From contig NZ_JALU01000016.1 of the NCBI RefSeq assembly GCF_000525775.1, forward strand, positions 155,032-219,031: a stretch of 64,000 nucleotides of DNA, read 5' to 3'. The notes beneath the pieces were generated by a model that saw only the letters and a program-made list of their open reading frames with translations, was not told the origin of the DNA and made no database searches. This DNA is from Mogibacterium timidum ATCC 33093. GTDB lineage: Bacteria; Bacillota; Clostridia; Peptostreptococcales; Anaerovoracaceae. This document shows, in pieces, positions 44,329 through 54,822 of the stretch (the stretch's first letter is position 1; each line of letters opens with the position of its first letter). A program made the translations under genes and the position numbers.

Positions 44329-45336
44329 GTGGACAGAGATTTGATGATGCAAGAGCCTTGCCAGAGCGTCGACAAGAGAAGCTTTGAGGACATTAATAAG
44401 GATATGAGCGAATTGGCTGAGCAGCTTCTAGAGGACTATAAGCTGAATCGCGATATCGATACGATCAGGATGTCTGAAATTCCGGATCAGAGAGCAATTA
44501 AAGAAATCATCCGTGAGCTGATGATGGTCTTGCTTCCCGGGTATTATCGTGAGCAATCGTATCGTACATATAGTGTTGAGAAGAAAATCTCGGTGATTCT
44601 CGAGGATGTGATGTACATGATGAGCAAGCAGATTGAGAAGGCGCTGATATACAATCCGGAGTTCGAGGATGCTTGTATTGCTGTTAGGCAGGATGAAGCC
44701 AAGCAGATTGTGATGAGCTTTTTTAGGCAGATTCCTAAGGTTAGAGCGTATCTAAATACAGATATAATCGCCACGTTTGAGGGTGATCCGGCCGCAAATA
44801 GCAAGGACGAGATAGTGCTCGCTTATCCCGGGCTGTACGCAACGGCAATTTACAGGCTGGCTCATGAGCTACACGAGCTGGACGTACCGCTGATTCCTAG
44901 AATTATGACGGAGTATGCTCACAGAAAAACCGGCGTAGATATCCATCCCGGTGCGACTATCGGAAAGTATTTCTGTATGGATCACGCGACGGGGGTTGTA
45001 ATCGGGTCCACTTCGATAATCGGAGAGCACGTCAAGGTATATCAGGGCGTTACAATCGGTGCGCTATCCACTAAGGAAGGCCAGAAGCTGCACGGTACCA
45101 AGAGGCATCCAACTATCGAGGATCACGTAACGCTGTATTCAGGAGCTTCGGTTCTCGGCGGCAAGACGGTAATCGGAGAAGGGGCGGTTATAGGCGGAAA
45201 TGCTTTTGTAACAAGATCTGTGGATCCGCACACGACTGTAACAATTAAGACGCTTGAAATGATGTATGACAAGCAGACACACATGGCCGGCGAGGAGAAG
45301 GAACGCAAGCAGGATGAGTGGTTCTACATCATCTAG
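44329..45336 (+). CDS. cysE: Serine O-acetyltransferase
   Basis: First step of cysteine synthesis: serine plus acetyl-CoA to O-acetylserine. 335 residues, starting at GTG 44329 with GAGAGGAG upstream. A long helical N-terminal part (about 1-180) precedes the left-handed beta helix of hexapeptide repeats (GVDIHPGATIGKYFCMDHAT, GVVIGSTSIIGEHVKVYQGV, TIGALSTKEG). HPTIEDHVTLYSGASVLGG and the catalytic His residues fit the EpsC-type family. No cysK lies beside it. Confidence 0.92.
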   Translation: MDRDLMMQEPCQSVDKRSFEDINKDMSELAEQLLEDYKLNRDIDTIRMSEIPDQRAIKEIIRELMMVLLPGYYREQSYRTYSVEKKISVILEDVMYMMSKQIEKALIYNPEFEDACIAVRQDEAKQIVMSFFRQIPKVRAYLNTDIIATFEGDPAANSKDEIVLAYPGLYATAIYRLAHELHELDVPLIPRIMTEYAHRKTGVDIHPGATIGKYFCMDHATGVVIGSTSIIGEHVKVYQGVTIGALSTKEGQKLHGTKRHPTIEDHVTLYSGASVLGGKTVIGEGAVIGGNAFVTRSVDPHTTVTIKTLEMMYDKQTHMAGEEKERKQDEWFYII

Positions 45337-45351
45337 AACAAGGGAGGGAGC

Positions 45352-47997
45352 ATGAGCAAGCAGCTGACAATTGGAATATTGGCTCACGTGGATGCGGGCA
45401 AGACAACGCTCAGCGAGGCTATGCTTTATTCCGCCGGTGCAATAAGGAAGCTGGGACGAGTCGACAAGGGCGACTCGTTCTTAGATAATTACGAAATAGA
45501 GAAGAACAGGGGCATTACCGTTTTTTCCAAGCAGGCAGAACTAAATTGGAAGGACGTGAATATCACCATACTTGACACTCCGGGACACGACGATTTTTCG
45601 GCTGAGATGGAGCGAGCTCTGGATGTCATTGATTATGCGTTACTTGTGGTAAGCGGTGTAGACGGACCGCAGAGTCACACGGAGACAGTGTGGAGACTGC
45701 TTCGCGCGCGAGAGATTCCGACCTTTGTGTTCATCAACAAGATGGATCTCGCAATCGCGGATAGAGGTGAGCAGATAAAACGCCTGTTTGATACCCTCGG
45801 CGAAGGCTTTGTTGATTTCAGTCCATCTCCCGAAGATGAGGGCTTCATAGATGAGGTAACTCTGTATGCGCCGGAGCTTGCGGATTATTACCTTGAGAAT
45901 ATGGAACTGTCAGAGCAAAGCATCAAGGACGCAATCAGAGCATGCAGTATATACCCATGCTTGTTCGGTTCGGCTCTGCATCAGGACGGGGTAGATAGAC
46001 TGCTCGATTCAATAGCTGGATATGCATACGGATATTCGGAACTCCACACGGATTCCTCGGAGGATGCAGCTGAACCGGGGGCATTTGTATATAAGATAGC
46101 GAGGGATCAGCGGGATGAGAGACTATCCTTTGTGAAGGTGATTACCGGAACGCTTCATGTCAAGGACAGTGTGTCAGTCATAACTGATAGCGGAGAACCG
46201 ATAACTGAAAAGATCAATCAGATAAGGATTTATTCAGGGCAGAAATACTTACCGGTGCAATCTGCTTCGGCAGGACAAATCTGTGCTGTAACAGGTATCA
46301 GCTCATCGAAGGCAGGCACGGGCATCGGCTCGCTGGCAGCTCAAGATATGAGCGATGGCGTGATTGAACCGTTTCTCACTTACAGGATAATCCCGGCAGA
46401 TGATATAGATCAAAACAGGTTTGTTGCGGATATGCTTCAGCTTGAAGAGGAGGATCCTAAGCTGCACATAGATAGTGCTAATTCTGTTAGAGGCGTCAAC
46501 ATTCGTCTGATGGGAGATGTGCAGCAGGAGATATTGCAGGCTCAGATAATGAGCAGGTTCGGATATGAAGTCCGCTTTGAGTCGGGCGGTATCATCTACA
46601 AGGAGACGATCTGCAGTGCAGTTGAGGGGGTCGGACATTTTGAGCCACTCAGGCATTACGCTGAGGTTCATTTGATTATGCGCCCCGGTGAACGTGGCAG
46701 CGGAATCGTTACTGATAGTATGGTGTCGGAGGATGAGCTTAGCAGAAGCTGGCAGAACCTCATCCTGTCACATCTGGATGAGAGAAGCTTTAGAGGTGCA
46801 CTGATCGGTGCACCTGTTACAGATATACATATAACTCTTGCTGCAGGTCGTGCCCATGTCAAACATACCGAGGGTGGTGACTTCAGACAGGCGACGTACA
46901 GGGCTGTGAGAAATGGATTGCTGCTGGCGGAAAGCCGAATACTTGAGCCATGGTTTGAATTTGAGATTAAGCTGCCCGGTGCAAATATAGGCATGGCTAT
47001 GACAGATATCAAGAACGGTGCGGGTTCATTCGGTGAACCGCAGGTAGATGGTGAACTGTCAATTCTAAAGGGCAGAGCTCCGGCAGTCGTGCTTCTGGAT
47101 TATCAGCGCAAGCTGACATCGTATACCGGCGGAAGGGGGCACATCAGCTGCGTTCTCGCAGGCTATGATACCTGTCACAATCAGGATGAAATCATCAAAC
47201 AGATTGCCTACGATCCGGATCATGATGAGCTTGAGACAGGTGACTCGGTATTCTGCTGCCACGGCGCAGGTCGTATCATCAGATGGGACCAAGTGAAGGA
47301 GCATATGCATATTCCAGCAATGCTCAGGGATATTGATGCGGAGAACTGTTCGGGGCAAAGCTCCGATGTGAGAGCCGGGACCATGTCGGCCGGACGTAAG
47401 CTGGCGAGCGAAGCGGAGCTGCTCGCGATTTTTGAAAGAACTTACGGAAGTATCGACAAGGACAAGGGCAAGAAGCGCAAGGCGAAGCCCTCTGAATCCG
47501 AATACCGGGCGATGGAGGAGCGCAAGCAATCGCTTCACAGACTCGATAGAGTTGCTTCGCCGGATACGCATTTTGTGGTCGACGGGTACAACCTGATCAA
47601 TGCCGAGCCACACATGAAGGAGCTTGCACACACGGATATCGGTGCTGCACGCGAGCATCTTGTAAATATCCTTGCCAATTATCGCGGCTATCTCGGCTGC
47701 AGGATGACTGTTGTATTCGACGCATATCGTGTACCTTACAGCGAGGTGCGCTCGCACACGGAAAATGGGACGGAGGTCATCTATACCAAAGAGAATGAGA
47801 CTGCCGATGCGTATATAGCTGAGCTCACCAAGGAGCTTGGCAAGAGTGAAAGTGTAACGGTTGTGTCATCTGACGCACTGGTGCAGGAGATGTCACTTGG
47901 CCACGGGGCGCTCAGAATATCGTCTCGAGAGTTTATAATGGATATCGAAATCGCGATTAAGGAGATCAGAGAATTTCTAGCGGATAATAAGAGCTGA
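45352..47997 (+). CDS. TetM/EF-G-like translational GTPase fused to a NYN (YacP-like) nuclease domain
   Basis: 881 residues. The N-terminus is a translational GTPase: G1 [17 protein letters not shown] (switch I), DTPGHDDF (G3), NKMD (G4). EF-G domains II-V continue to about residue 650. The order and motifs follow the ribosomal-protection (TetM/TetO) group rather than FusA. A basic linker ([19 protein letters not shown]) leads to residues about 740-881: [37 protein letters not shown] and [17 protein letters not shown]. This is a NYN/PIN-like domain of the YacP (Rae1) type; Rae1 in Bacillus subtilis is a ribosome-associated mRNA endonuclease. The fusion suggests ribosome rescue or mRNA cleavage at stalled ribosomes. 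Tetracycline resistance should not be assumed. Confidence 0.85.
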   Translation: MSKQLTIGILAHVDAGKTTLSEAMLYSAGAIRKLGRVDKGDSFLDNYEIEKNRGITVFSKQAELNWKDVNITILDTPGHDDFSAEMERALDVIDYALLVVSGVDGPQSHTETVWRLLRAREIPTFVFINKMDLAIADRGEQIKRLFDTLGEGFVDFSPSPEDEGFIDEVTLYAPELADYYLENMELSEQSIKDAIRACSIYPCLFGSALHQDGVDRLLDSIAGYAYGYSELHTDSSEDAAEPGAFVYKIARDQRDERLSFVKVITGTLHVKDSVSVITDSGEPITEKINQIRIYSGQKYLPVQSASAGQICAVTGISSSKAGTGIGSLAAQDMSDGVIEPFLTYRIIPADDIDQNRFVADMLQLEEEDPKLHIDSANSVRGVNIRLMGDVQQEILQAQIMSRFGYEVRFESGGIIYKETICSAVEGVGHFEPLRHYAEVHLIMRPGERGSGIVTDSMVSEDELSRSWQNLILSHLDERSFRGALIGAPVTDIHITLAAGRAHVKHTEGGDFRQATYRAVRNGLLLAESRILEPWFEFEIKLPGANIGMAMTDIKNGAGSFGEPQVDGELSILKGRAPAVVLLDYQRKLTSYTGGRGHISCVLAGYDTCHNQDEIIKQIAYDPDHDELETGDSVFCCHGAGRIIRWDQVKEHMHIPAMLRDIDAENCSGQSSDVRAGTMSAGRKLASEAELLAIFERTYGSIDKDKGKKRKAKPSESEYRAMEERKQSLHRLDRVASPDTHFVVDGYNLINAEPHMKELAHTDIGAAREHLVNILANYRGYLGCRMTVVFDAYRVPYSEVRSHTENGTEVIYTKENETADAYIAELTKELGKSESVTVVSSDALVQEMSLGHGALRISSREFIMDIEIAIKEIREFLADNKS

Positions 47998-48019
47998 TAA
48001 CAGGAAAGAGGGAATAGGG

Positions 48020-48844
48020 ATGGAGAAATATTTAGGCTGTCATCTGTCTTCATCAGATGGATTTGAGGCTATGGGTAAGGCGGCGTTATCGATCGGTGCA
48101 AATACTTTTGCTTTCTTTACCAGAAATCCTCGCGGCGGCAAGGCAAAGTCCATCGATGAGGCGGATATTCAAGCGTTAATCAAGCTGATGGAGGATAATA
48201 AATTCGGAAAGCTCGTGGCACATGCTCCATATACATTTAATCCGTGCTCGGCGAAGGAAAGCGTCAGAGAATTTGCACGCACTTGCATGGCTGATGATCT
48301 GAAGCGTATGGAATATCTGCCGGGAAATTACTATAATTTTCATCCTGAAAGTCATGTTGGACAGGGTGTAGAGGCCGGTGTTCAGCTGATTGTGGACACT
48401 CTTAACGAGGTCATGTGGGAGGATCAGCAAACGGTGATTCTTCTTGAGACTATGGCTGGTAAGGGTAGTGAAGTGGGCAGAAAATTTGAAGAATTACGTG
48501 CGATTATCGACGGAGTTGAGCTCAAGTATAAGCTTGGCGTGTGCCTGGACACCTGCCATGTCAGCGATGCCGGCTACAATGTCAAATATGATTTTGCGGG
48601 AGTGCTTGACGAGTTTGATAGAATTATAGGCATAGATAGGCTGAAGGCGTTGCATATCAATGACAGCAAGAACCCGACGGGAGCCGCGAAGGACAGACAC
48701 GAGAAGATTGGCGAGGGAGAAATAGGGCTCGAGGCGATGCTGACCGTAGTGAATAATCCCAACGTGATAGGGCTCCCATGCATACTTGAAACACCGCAGG
48801 ACAGCCTGGCCGGCTATGCAGCGGAGATCGAGAAATTGAGATGA
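48020..48844 (+). CDS. nfo: Deoxyribonuclease IV (endonuclease IV)
   Basis: Cleaves at abasic sites in base-excision repair. 274 residues, TIM barrel with three zincs. Motifs: [68 protein letters not shown] and [20 protein letters not shown]. Ends overlapping prmA by ATGA. Confidence 0.95.
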   Translation: MEKYLGCHLSSSDGFEAMGKAALSIGANTFAFFTRNPRGGKAKSIDEADIQALIKLMEDNKFGKLVAHAPYTFNPCSAKESVREFARTCMADDLKRMEYLPGNYYNFHPESHVGQGVEAGVQLIVDTLNEVMWEDQQTVILLETMAGKGSEVGRKFEELRAIIDGVELKYKLGVCLDTCHVSDAGYNVKYDFAGVLDEFDRIIGIDRLKALHINDSKNPTGAAKDRHEKIGEGEIGLEAMLTVVNNPNVIGLPCILETPQDSLAGYAAEIEKLR

Positions 48845-49827
48845 AATATTACGAGATAACAATTATGGTGTCAGAGTTAGGAATCGAACCGACGCTCGCT
48901 GCGCTTATATGCGAGGGTATTGATACAGCAGAGGTAAATGATCCGCTTGACGCGGCTTTCATGAGCGACATGCTCGGCGAGACGGACTATCTTGCGCCGG
49001 AGGATTTCGATAAGGAATCCGGCAAGGAGCCGAGCATTGTAGTGTATGCACCGGCTGACAGCGAGGATGCGAGTAAAGAGGTGTTTGCTTCCGTCAAGAG
49101 GGCAGTAGCTGCTGTGTGTACCAATGCTTCCAACGGTGTGTACGGCGAAGGGGTGGACCTGGGCAGCTTGGATATCATAGCAGAGGTCCGCGATGATGAC
49201 GAATGGAAAGACAGGTGGAAGGAGTTTATAAGGCCGGCCGGTATTGGCAGTGACTTTGTAGTTGCACCTCCATGGATAGATATGAACGAGTATGCTGACG
49301 AGTTCGAGCAGAGCCGTGAGGTGATTAGCATCAACCCCGGGATGGCGTTTGGAACCGGTCTGCATGAGACGACCTCACTTTCAGCTGACCTGCTTTTGGC
49401 ATATACAGAGAAAGGCGCTAGGGTCATCGATGTCGGCTGCGGTACCGGCATATTGTCTATCATTGCCAGCAGACTCGGGGCTAGCGATGTGCTGGGGATA
49501 GATATAGATAACGACGCTGTAGCGGCGGCAAACGAAAACCTGGAGCTTAACGATGTTCGGAATGTGACGATTAAGCAGGGCGATTTGACGGAAGGCTTGG
49601 ACTACAAGGCTGACATAGTCGTAGCCAACCTTCTTACCAATCTCGTTATTCGCCTCACTGCAGACGTCCGTAAACATCTCAATGATGGAGGAATCTACAT
49701 CATGTCGGGCATTCTCATCTCACAGGAGGAGAAGGTGCTGGAGATGCTAAGGGCAAACGGATTTAAATGCTTAGAGATTGCTGAACAGGGCGAATGGTGC
49801 GGCATCGCTGCTCAGCTGAAGAAATAG
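48841..49827 (+). CDS. prmA: Ribosomal protein L11 methyltransferase
   Basis: 328 residues. An N-terminal ferredoxin-like substrate-recognition domain is followed by the SAM domain. [19 protein letters not shown] is the PrmA signature; [19 protein letters not shown] is SAM motif [12 protein letters not shown] is the NxxxN/P catalytic region. Coupled to nfo. Confidence 0.95.
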   Translation: MKYYEITIMVSELGIEPTLAALICEGIDTAEVNDPLDAAFMSDMLGETDYLAPEDFDKESGKEPSIVVYAPADSEDASKEVFASVKRAVAAVCTNASNGVYGEGVDLGSLDIIAEVRDDDEWKDRWKEFIRPAGIGSDFVVAPPWIDMNEYADEFEQSREVISINPGMAFGTGLHETTSLSADLLLAYTEKGARVIDVGCGTGILSIIASRLGASDVLGIDIDNDAVAAANENLELNDVRNVTIKQGDLTEGLDYKADIVVANLLTNLVIRLTADVRKHLNDGGIYIMSGILISQEEKVLEMLRANGFKCLEIAEQGEWCGIAAQLKK

Positions 49828-49845
49828 GGACAGGAGGAGATTTCA

Positions 49846-52110
49846 ATGCCGATTAAGGTACCTAATAATTTGCCGGCGATAGAGACGCTGACCAATGAAA
49901 ACGTGTTCGTAATGACCGATACTAGAGCTATGACGCAGGATGTGCGTCCTCTGCACATCCTGCTCCTCAACTTGATGCCTACCAAGATCGATACTGAGAC
50001 GCAGATAACCCGCATGCTCAGTAATACGCCGTTACAGCTGGAGCTGGAGCTGTTGCAGACGGCAACCCACAAGCCTCATGTCACATCGCAGGAGCATATG
50101 CTTGCTTTTTACAAGACGTTTAACGACATCAGAAACGAATACTACGACGGAATGATTATCACGGGCGCGCCTATCGAGCTGCTCGAGTTTGAAGAGGTCG
50201 ATTATTGGGACGAGCTCTGCGAGATAATGGAGTGGTCCAAGACTCACGTCCACAGCACCTTCCACATCTGCTGGGGTGCGCAGGCAGGTCTTTACTACCA
50301 CTACGGCATCCGGAAGCACAAGCTTCCGCAGAAGCTGTCCGGAGTGTTCAAGCATACGCTCAAAACTAAACGCAGCATGCTGTTCCGCGGTTTTGATGAC
50401 GAGTTTTATGTACCTCAGTCCAGAAACACTACAGTAAAAGCAGAGGATATCGAGAACACGCCCGGTATCTCAATCCTTTCCACCTCCGAAGCTGCGGGAG
50501 TGTTCTGCGTGAAGTCCGACAACGATAGGCAGATTTTCGTTACCGGCCACACAGAGTATGATTGGAATACGCTACTCAAGGAGTACGTGAGGGACAAGGA
50601 TGCCGGTCTCAACCCGGAGAAGCCCGCAAATTACTTTCCGGGCGATGACGATACCAAGACGCCGATCGTCCGCTGGAGGTCTTCCGGCAGCCTGCTGTTC
50701 TCCAACTGGCTGAACTACTTTGTATATCAATCGACGCCTTACGATATCAAGCTGATTCACAATGAGGATCTGGCTCCGGTGCTGCGCAATAGGTCGGAGC
50801 TCACGGTTGCAAAATTCGGAGGATCTTCACTGGCAACTGCAGAGCGTATCAGGAACGCAGCTGAGATAGTTCGTCAAAACAAAGCTCGCAAATACGTTGT
50901 TGTATCAGCTCCCGGGGTTCACGGCGGGGAGAAGGTCAAGGTTACGGATCTGCTGATCTCAGCGCATGAGGGGCAGTCCGGATTTGCGGACAAGGTGGAG
51001 CTGGCTAGAACAAGATTCAAGACATTGGCGTTTGAATTAGATTCCCAAATTAATATAGATGAAATCTTCGACAATATAATAGAAACGTATGAGAGCAATG
51101 GTAGAAGACGAGATTATCTGATTAGCCGAGGCGAATTTCTCTCTGCGCAGCTTATGGCAGAGCAGCTAGGCTACGAGTTCGTAGATGCGGCAGACGTGAT
51201 ATCGTTTGACGAGTCGGGTGAGCTTCTGACAGATGAGACGAGACAGAATTTACAGGCCCTTATCAAGTCGCATGATAGAATTGTATTACCCGGCTTCTAT
51301 GGCAGCGATAAGACCGGTAAGATCGTGACATTCTCGCGGGGCGGCTCAGATATCACCGGTTCAATTGTTGCGGCGGCGGCCAAGGCTGACCTCTATGAGA
51401 ACTGGACCGACGTGCCCGGGCTGCTGATGGCGGATCCAAGGATTGTTAAGCATCCGCTCAGCGTACCTGTAATAGTATACAAGGAATTGAGAGAGCTTGC
51501 GCTTCGAGGCGCTGAGGTACTGCACGAGGATGCTGTAAGGCCGGTAAGTCAATGCGGAATTCCTATAAGCATCAAGAGCTCTCTTGAACCGGACAAGCCG
51601 GGAACTCTGATTGTCAAGAATATTGATTCGTATGAAAATGTCCTCGAGATTTCCAGCATCACAGGCAAAAAGGGATATACATCGATTCTAATCGAACGAG
51701 AAAAGCTCAACGATGACCCGCGGTACAGAGAACGGATTCAGCATATATTAGAAGAATTCAGCATAGCTGTTGAGGGCGAGCAGCTCGGACTCGATTCATT
51801 TTCGATCATCGTTGAGTCCGAAAGCACTGCTAACTGCGAGGATGAGCTGACAGAGAAGCTGCACGAGGCTACTGATGCTGACGAGATAACGATTTCCACG
51901 GGAATTGCTGCAATTGCAGTTGTCGGTAGAAATATCTCCGGAGAAGTCTCTGTAGCGATGAAGATATTTGAAGCTCTGTCAAATGCACATGTCAACGTCA
52001 GGTTCATCGATCACGCCCCTGAACGTATCAGCGTGCAGGTCGGAGTTTCGGAATCCGATTATCAACGGGCAATCAGGGCTATCTACAACGCCTTTGTAGT
52101 AAAATCGTAA
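49846..52110 (+). CDS. metA: Homoserine O-acetyltransferase (MetA) fused to aspartate kinase
   Basis: One frame of 754 codons, 18 bp after prmA, with GGAGGAGA upstream. Residues 1-301 are a full-length MetA: Cys142 (HICWGAQAG), His235 and Glu237 (TGHTEYD). Position 111 is Glu (ITGAPIE); in the family Glu111 marks acetyl-CoA users and Gly111 succinyl-CoA users. After a linker of about 20 residues, a complete aspartokinase begins: KFGGSSLATAERI (323-335), the SRGEFLSAQL region, FSRGGSDITG, GLLMADPRIV, and two ACT domains at about 605-754 (GIAAIAVVGRNISGEVSVAMK). It would link aspartate phosphorylation to O-acetylhomoserine formation in methionine synthesis. Aspartokinase-homoserine dehydrogenase fusions are well known; I know of no standard MetA-aspartokinase form. 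Confidence 0.9.
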   Translation: MPIKVPNNLPAIETLTNENVFVMTDTRAMTQDVRPLHILLLNLMPTKIDTETQITRMLSNTPLQLELELLQTATHKPHVTSQEHMLAFYKTFNDIRNEYYDGMIITGAPIELLEFEEVDYWDELCEIMEWSKTHVHSTFHICWGAQAGLYYHYGIRKHKLPQKLSGVFKHTLKTKRSMLFRGFDDEFYVPQSRNTTVKAEDIENTPGISILSTSEAAGVFCVKSDNDRQIFVTGHTEYDWNTLLKEYVRDKDAGLNPEKPANYFPGDDDTKTPIVRWRSSGSLLFSNWLNYFVYQSTPYDIKLIHNEDLAPVLRNRSELTVAKFGGSSLATAERIRNAAEIVRQNKARKYVVVSAPGVHGGEKVKVTDLLISAHEGQSGFADKVELARTRFKTLAFELDSQINIDEIFDNIIETYESNGRRRDYLISRGEFLSAQLMAEQLGYEFVDAADVISFDESGELLTDETRQNLQALIKSHDRIVLPGFYGSDKTGKIVTFSRGGSDITGSIVAAAAKADLYENWTDVPGLLMADPRIVKHPLSVPVIVYKELRELALRGAEVLHEDAVRPVSQCGIPISIKSSLEPDKPGTLIVKNIDSYENVLEISSITGKKGYTSILIEREKLNDDPRYRERIQHILEEFSIAVEGEQLGLDSFSIIVESESTANCEDELTEKLHEATDADEITISTGIAAIAVVGRNISGEVSVAMKIFEALSNAHVNVRFIDHAPERISVQVGVSESDYQRAIRAIYNAFVVKS

Positions 52111-52116
52111 CGATAC

Positions 52117-52196
52117 GGCAGATGCAGCATCTTGCGTGGTAACGGTGCATTATTGCGCCAGCCGGGCGAGATGCTGTGTCTGCCATTTGTATTATT
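52117..52196 (+). terminator. Terminator after the MetA-aspartokinase gene
   Basis: A long imperfect stem of GGCAGATGCAGCATCT (52117-52132) with AGATGCTGTGTCTGCC (52169-52184), two mismatches, containing an inner small hairpin; the tail is ATTTGTATTATTTT. Confidence 0.75.
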
Positions 52197-52224
52197 TTGT
52201 GTATTTTGTAAATCTTTCAATTCT

Positions 52225-52238
52225 GTAACATCTGTTAC
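52225..52238. promoter_or_regulatory. GTAAC-N4-GTTAC palindrome, HcpR-like (CRP/FNR family) site
   Basis: GTAACATCTGTTAC is a 14-bp palindrome lying on the -35 position of the promoter for the DUF438 gene (TATAAT at 52260-52265, weak -35). From memory, GTAAC-N4-GTTAC is the reported clostridial HcpR recognition pattern for nitrosative-stress genes. The regulator gene is not in the window. Confidence 0.55.
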
Positions 52239-52360
52239 GGAGATTAGAGGCGTTTAATGTATAATGTATATACAGTAAAATATTACCGGATAGATTGTAG
52301 TTCGCAGACAGGATGTCTGTGAACGGTAGAAGATAAAAATATTTCGAGAGGAGATTAGGC

Positions 52361-53953
52361 ATGGCTGTAAAGATTTTAGACATGAAGAAGAGTGTATACG
52401 ATTTGGCGACAGAGTTCCCGGAGGTAATAGATATCATGGTGACGCTTGGATTTAGGGATATATCGAATCCGGTTGCTCTAAATACAATGGGCAGGGTGAT
52501 GACCATACCAAAGGGTTCGAAAATTAAGGGCATTGATATGACGTCTGTCATCGCGATGTTTGAAGACAAAGGCTTTGAGATTATCAACGCACCGGAGTCG
52601 GAGCATGCAGAGTCAACAGAAGCTGCTGTTAAATCGCGCGCAGCAAGTCAGACAGAGGCGGCTGCAAAGCCTGCAAACGCCAGCGAGCGAGAGCTTCTTC
52701 TTCGCAGCTATGTAGAGAGGCTGACTAAGGGCGAGGATCTCGAGGCAGTGCGCACTGATTTTGTAGAGAATTTTAAGGAGGTCGATGCACTGGAGATTGC
52801 AAATGCTGAGCAACACCTCATAAAGAGTGGAGTTCCTTATCAGGAGGTGCAGAAGCTGTGCGATGTACATTCTGCACTCTTCCACGGCGCAACCAAACAG
52901 GAACAGATTGCAAATGCCGAGAAGGCAGTGTCCGCATCGCAGCAAGCAGCAAAGAGGCGCATGAACGGAGCAGCTGACCGCAAGGAGGCTGAGTTCAAGG
53001 TTCAGGATTTGATTGCGGAACCGGGACATCCCCTAAATGTACTAACGCTGGAAAACGAAGGCATTGCTGAACAGATTGCTGTGATTAACCGGCTTTTCGG
53101 AGACGGAGCATCCCGTGAAGCCATTACAGCAGAGCTTGATAAGCTGCGTGCAGTTTCTATCCATTATGCCAAGAAGGGCGACATCCTCTACACTATATTA
53201 AAGAGCAGATACGATGTAACCGGACCGTCCGATGTGATGTGGACGGTTGATGATGAGATAAGGGACGAGCTGCGACAAGTCGTAAATGGATCTCTTGCCG
53301 ATGATGAATGGCTTGAACGATCCAAGGCGGTGGTTAAGAGAGCCGATGAGATGCTGTTTAAGGAGGCAAATATCTTATTCCCAATATGCGTTCAGTTCTT
53401 CAAGGCTGAAGAGTGGGAAGAGGTAGGACGCGATCTCAGGGAATACGATTATTGCCTGCTCAAGGACAAGCCTGCAGAGTGGGAAAAGGCATCTAAAGAG
53501 GACTATACACATAGAGCCGCTAAGAAAGGCAAGAGCGAGGCAGCTGCAAATGACGATGAAATAATTTTTGCAGGAGGCCACATGACGCCGCGTCAGATTG
53601 AGGCAGTGTTCAACACAATACCGATGGAGTTGACCTTCGTCGATCACGTAGATATGAACAGGTTCTATAACGACAACGGGGAGAAGAAGCTGTTCAAGAG
53701 GCCGATAAGCTCACTGGATCGTGAAGTATACACCTGCCATCCGCCTACGATTGAACCTATGGTTCGCAGTATTATATCCTCGTTCAAATCGGGGGCGCAG
53801 GATAAGGTTGAGGTGTGGATGAACAAGGGCGGAAGCGAAGTTCTCGTCAGCTACAGGGCGGTTCGCGACGCGGAAGGTGCATACGTGGGAACGCTGGAAT
53901 GTGTACAGATTATGGACGACATCAAGGAGCACTATAAGGAACAGAACAAATAG
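52361..53953 (+). CDS. DUF1858/DUF438/hemerythrin-like protein with C-terminal PAS domain
   Basis: 530 residues with four parts. About 1-75 is a DUF1858-like domain (MKKSVYDLATEFPEVIDIMV). About 100-185 is DUF438 (LLLRSYVERLTKGEDLEAVR, CDVHSALFHG). About 210-375 is a hemerythrin-like helical bundle (HPLNVLTLENEGIAEQI, IHYAKKGDILYTIL, FKEANILFPICVQF) with His/Glu residues suited to a diiron site. About 395-525 is a PAS domain (VFNTIPMELTFVDHVDMNRF). Such proteins are associated with nitric oxide or oxygen sensing and defence in anaerobes; the HcpR-like site upstream agrees. Ribosome site GAGAGGAG. Confidence 0.82.
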   Translation: MAVKILDMKKSVYDLATEFPEVIDIMVTLGFRDISNPVALNTMGRVMTIPKGSKIKGIDMTSVIAMFEDKGFEIINAPESEHAESTEAAVKSRAASQTEAAAKPANASERELLLRSYVERLTKGEDLEAVRTDFVENFKEVDALEIANAEQHLIKSGVPYQEVQKLCDVHSALFHGATKQEQIANAEKAVSASQQAAKRRMNGAADRKEAEFKVQDLIAEPGHPLNVLTLENEGIAEQIAVINRLFGDGASREAITAELDKLRAVSIHYAKKGDILYTILKSRYDVTGPSDVMWTVDDEIRDELRQVVNGSLADDEWLERSKAVVKRADEMLFKEANILFPICVQFFKAEEWEEVGRDLREYDYCLLKDKPAEWEKASKEDYTHRAAKKGKSEAAANDDEIIFAGGHMTPRQIEAVFNTIPMELTFVDHVDMNRFYNDNGEKKLFKRPISSLDREVYTCHPPTIEPMVRSIISSFKSGAQDKVEVWMNKGGSEVLVSYRAVRDAEGAYVGTLECVQIMDDIKEHYKEQNK

Positions 53954-54051
53954 AAATCTCTATACAATCTACACATGCATAGGTGAAGTTTTTGAGATAA
54001 TAACCCTTAATAAGAGTTGAATATATATTGAATTAAGGGGAAGATTATCGT

Positions 54052-54693
54052 ATGATGTCTAAGCTCAGACTAGCTTTCAAGAATATCAAGATAATAGTCG
54101 TTACCGAAGTTTTGCTTATGATAGCGATGGTAACGACGGTTGTCGTTAAGGCTGGTTCTATCAATGAGCTGTTGTCGGACAGACCGCTCGCTAGGATTTC
54201 TGTCAAGACAGTTAGCACGAGGCAGTCTGATGTAGCGACTTATGCCAGGTCTAATATCGATGCTGTTGAAGCTGAGAAGGCGGCAAAGGCGGCAGACGAT
54301 AAGAGAAATGAGATAATCGCCTATGCCAGACAGTTCATAGGCAGACCGTATGTATTAGGCGGTCAGAGTTTGACTAAGGGTAGTGACTGTGCCTCGTTCA
54401 TAACCCTTATATACAGGAATTTCGGTTACAATTGGCCGATGGGATCTGTTAGCACTCTTTACGATAACTGCGGCGGCAGAGAGGTCTCAGCAGATGATAT
54501 GAAGCCGGGTGATATCATATTCTTTGGTAGAGGCGGCAAGAAGCTGCATGTCGCTATTTACGCCGGCGATGGTCGTATCATTCACGCTATGGACCGAGCT
54601 CATGGTGTCTGCGAGATAAACCTCTATAGACCGGGAACCAAGCTTACATACAGCGGCAGATCCATATTATCTATACGGAGAATTATTGGATAA
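54052..54693 (+). CDS. NlpC/P60-family cell-wall hydrolase
   Basis: 213 residues. One N-terminal membrane/signal segment (IIVVTEVLLMIAMVTTVVVK) is followed by an Ala/Glu/Lys-rich helical linker and the NlpC/P60 domain: FIGRPYVLGGQSLTKGSDC with the catalytic Cys, PGDIIFFGR, and LHVAIYAGDGRIIHA with the catalytic His. It probably cuts D-Glu-diamino-acid bonds in peptidoglycan stems. Two ATGs, 54052 and 54055, are possible. A terminator follows. Confidence 0.9.
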   Translation: MMSKLRLAFKNIKIIVVTEVLLMIAMVTTVVVKAGSINELLSDRPLARISVKTVSTRQSDVATYARSNIDAVEAEKAAKAADDKRNEIIAYARQFIGRPYVLGGQSLTKGSDCASFITLIYRNFGYNWPMGSVSTLYDNCGGREVSADDMKPGDIIFFGRGGKKLHVAIYAGDGRIIHAMDRAHGVCEINLYRPGTKLTYSGRSILSIRRIIG

Positions 54694-54767
54694 CCGCGTT
54701 ACTCACATTCATTGTTGAGTTTATGGGTGTGCATTATATTGATGAAGCTGATGAGATTAAATAAGTC

Positions 54768-54822
54768 CTCTGCAAGGCGGTACCGTAGGTGCGCCGCGTG
54801 TGCAGAGGGCTTAATTTTTTCA
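54768..54822 (+). terminator. Intrinsic terminator after the NlpC/P60 gene
   Basis: CCTCTGCA (54768-54775) pairs with TGCAGAGG (54801-54808), with an inner GC-rich loop stem, followed by GCTTAATTTTTTC. Confidence 0.85.

Noticed and set aside
45352..47300. Calling the TetM-like gene a tetracycline-resistance determinant
   Set aside because: Similarity to the ribosomal-protection group is general, the C-terminal NYN fusion is atypical, and the gene sits among housekeeping genes without mobile elements.
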